A stretch of DNA of 64,000 nucleotides, taken from positions 91,256,046 through 91,320,045 of the forward strand of contig NC_081847.1 in assembly GCF_963259705.1 (NCBI RefSeq), given 5' to 3'. The stretch is from Myotis daubentonii. Taxonomy: Eukaryota > Chordata > Mammalia > Chiroptera > Vespertilionidae. The notes beneath the pieces were generated by a model, which worked only from the letters and a program-made list of their open reading frames with translations, had not been told where the DNA came from and made no database searches. Positions 61,636 through 64,000 of the stretch are shown here, one piece after another (the first letter of the stretch is position 1; each line of letters opens with the position of its first letter). Both the position numbers and the translations under genes were made by a program.

Positions 61636-63734
61636 TGTCTGCTGTTTTCAGAGATTAAGTTACTCATGGTAAATATGTTACAAAATTATGCTTAAGACTG
61701 GCATAGAAAGAGAGATTCTCAGTAATGCCTGTATTGTATTACTGGAGAATATTTTAGAGAATGGGTAATTATCGAATTGTCAATACTATTAATATATAGT
61801 ATACTATTGGGGTGAGGTGACTATTTGGGGCAAATGATTATCCTCTATCTACCTACCTATATCTATTTCTATCTATAATCATCTACATATCTGTCTATTT
61901 ATCACTTGGTTTTGTTTGAGTGAGGAAGGTCAGAGTGCACCAGAAATAAAACGCTGACACGGGATTCTCACTTGGAGGAGCCCTGTCGTCCAGGGGAAAC
62001 ACTAGGAGTTAAAACAACAACAACGACGAGTCTTTATTTTACAGCAGATTCCACGAGGCAAAGTAAGGCCGTGGTTACGACAGTCTCATGAGTTTAGAAT
62101 CTACTCAATTACAGGCACCTGATCCAGCTTAGTTTCCCTGCTGCACCTCCCGCAGCCCACATCACTCAGCCACGTGGGACCACAGGTTCGGACCATCAGG
62201 TCAAGCTCACAGCCATAGTCTTTGGCTGTCATTGTGCTGGGAGGGCTCTGCATGTGGGACTTGCATGTGGCTTTGCCAGGAGAGGACCGTGCCCTCTCAT
62301 TAGTCTGAGGCTTGAACCTGTCCGAACGCTGTGGCCGCTCCCCACAGATGATAAATACAATCAAATGTACTAATATACATTGTTCATAAAAGCATCAGCT
62401 CTTTTTGTCAAAACCTAGAGCTCTAAAAATTGGCCAGTTTAAATGGTCTCCACACTGACAATCTGATGCTATAATTGGTAAAATTTCATGTAAATAGCCA
62501 ATTGATCAAATGATAATTTTGTATTGCAAAATATAAATAAAAAATAGTCTATTAAAATAGCGAATAAAATAGAAAATTGGAAAGAATTTAACTTTGCTGT
62601 ACAAGAATTCGGAAAGTCAAAATGGCTTAATTTTTATATGAACCGGAAAACATTTTCAGGACAGAAATTTACCGATCTGGGCATAATTCTAATATCAATG
62701 CTCACAAATACAGAATAAAATGTTCTAAAGAGTTGAAATTGACGTTGAAAACTTGCTCTGTCTGCTCTGTTCAGTTCTGAACGACCCAACATATGGCTCT
62801 TTCGGAGGATCTTTGCGTCTGTCTGCCCTGCCCAGCAGCCAACCTGCTGACTACAGGGTCCATTCTGGTGCAGTTGCTGCTGAAAACACTCAGCACATGT
62901 CCGTCGGTGCTGGGCACTTCCTGGTGGCACCCCCAACGTCTCCAGATGTCCCTGTCTAGACTCTACATTCACGGCTGAGAGGGGCCTGTGCTAAAACACT
63001 GCCCCCTGCGGGAAAACAAATGGACCAAAAATGGTAGCATCGTATCCACTGAGAAGCTATACTACATGTCCGTATATAATACGCACTTCCCCCCATCTGT
63101 GCCTTAATGAGTTTGAAGAGACCCCTGGGCCCCTGACTCTGCACACTGTGGGAAGAAGGAAAGCCACGTGATTCAAATACGTGCTTATAACATGTAAGAA
63201 ATTCCGTAACACGTTGCCCTTTCTGACAGTTTAGACTTATTCTGAAACCCCCTCCCATGTAAGCGCCCGAGTCGTGTGTACCAGACGCTCCGTAAGTGCG
63301 CCACAGAATTAACACCTAGGGCGCCAGGCTCACACCCAGGTGGCTGGTGAGATGAGCAGCTGCCCAGGGCCCACCTGCGTGAGTCGGTGACTAGCATCAC
63401 GTGCTCCCTGCGCAGTGCCCCGGGCTCTCTGTGGGAGGAAGTGAGCCTTACCCTCCACCCAGCACATGGCAGTGAAGATCAAATCCCAAATGACAGGTTG
63501 ATTTCCTGCCGCCTCGGCTCAATTCGGACTTGAACCAGAAACTGCGTAAAAGAGAAGTACAAGGAGCTATGCTTCTGGAACATACGGGGGTAAACTGGGA
63601 TTCCTAGCTGCTATGCAGACAAGGAGCTGGAGGTTACAGGTGAGAAACGGCTTCCCTTGCATAGAAACACCACACTGATCCTCCTTCATCCCTCGGCGGG
63701 CATGTAGGTGTGTCCTCCTCCTGGCTTTAGTGCC
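61636..63734. other. Intergenic sequence downstream of DSC3
   Basis: Degenerate (TCTA)n lies at about 61850-61905. The remainder has short open frames only and no recognised gene. Confidence 0.4.
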
Positions 63735-64000
63735 TGGCACTGCAGTGAATACGGGAGCACAGACATCTCTACACGATTCCAGTTTCAGCTCTTTACGATA
63801 TACGCTCAGGAGTGAGATTGCTAGATCACACAGTTCTTTTAATTTTCTGAGGAATCGCCATGCTATTTTTCAAAGGGGTTGCACCATTCAGCCACACACA
63901 GGAAAAGCAGGAGACCATGTCACATGCCACAGCATGGGTGAACCTGGAGGACAGTGCGCTCAGTGCAACAAGCCGGTCACCGAAGGACAAACACTCAGAG
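63735..64000. mobile_element. L1 with internal inversion, runs off the window
   Basis: 63735-63885 reads as antisense L1 3' ORF2 ('GGAGTGAGATTGCTAGATCA', 'TTTTCTGAGGAATCGCCATG'). From 63886 it switches to sense ('ATTCAGCCACACACAGGAAA', 'GCATGGGTGAACCTGGAGGA'). That is a twin-priming type 5' inversion. The 3' end is outside the window. Confidence 0.7.

Overview
The window is mammalian nuclear DNA, almost certainly from a vespertilionid (vesper) bat. It holds a multi-exon gene with GT-AG introns, tRNA-derived VES-type SINEs, L1, L2 and MIR fragments, and several short non-autonomous Helitrons (ends of the type TCCTATATAATAAAAGG and GTGCACGAATTCGTGC..CTAG). There are also hAT and mariner MITEs. 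Abundant Helitrons plus VES SINEs are, from established knowledge, a vesper-bat signature. The species cannot be named from the sequence alone.

The one functional protein gene I see is DSC3 (desmocollin 3), a desmosomal cadherin, on the + strand. All 17 exons are present: the start codon is at 20708, the 'a' stop codon at 59084-59086 and the 'b' stop codon in alternative exon 16 at 58792-58794. Joining the exons by their splice sites gives 892 aa (DSC3a) or 835 aa (DSC3b). There is no frameshift or internal stop. The order is signal peptide, prodomain, furin site, four cadherin repeats plus a membrane-proximal domain, transmembrane helix and cytoplasmic tail. Exon 1 lies in a GC/CpG-rich block.

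Layout. 1-7.2 kb: intergenic, with a hAT MITE, VES SINE, MIR, a 3' L1 ORF2 piece, L2 and an ERV-type LTR. 7.24-11.48 kb: a near full-length processed copy of RNGTT (mRNA capping enzyme), complete with 5' UTR, 3' UTR, poly(A) tail and target-site duplication. It carries one in-frame stop and a 51-codon in-frame gap. 11.5-20.2 kb: intergenic, with at least three more LTR-like segments, an L1 tail, SINEs and an inverted pair of hAT MITEs. 20.2-59.1 kb: DSC3, its introns packed with transposons. 59.1-61.6 kb: probable DSC3 3' UTR, with a mariner MITE inside it. 61.6-64 kb: intergenic, ending in an L1 with an internal inversion that runs off the edge.

In other mammals DSC2 lies upstream of DSC3. 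No DSC2 coding exon was recognised in the 20.7 kb before exon 1. I found no clearly undescribed biological system. The items most worth a second look are the LTR-RNGTT retrocopy pair, two different Helitrons inserted at the same position of the same L1 sequence, a perfect 20-bp hairpin inside a Helitron, the 615-bp in-frame open extension upstream of the DSC3 start, and an L1-derived sequence abutting the exon 2 acceptor.
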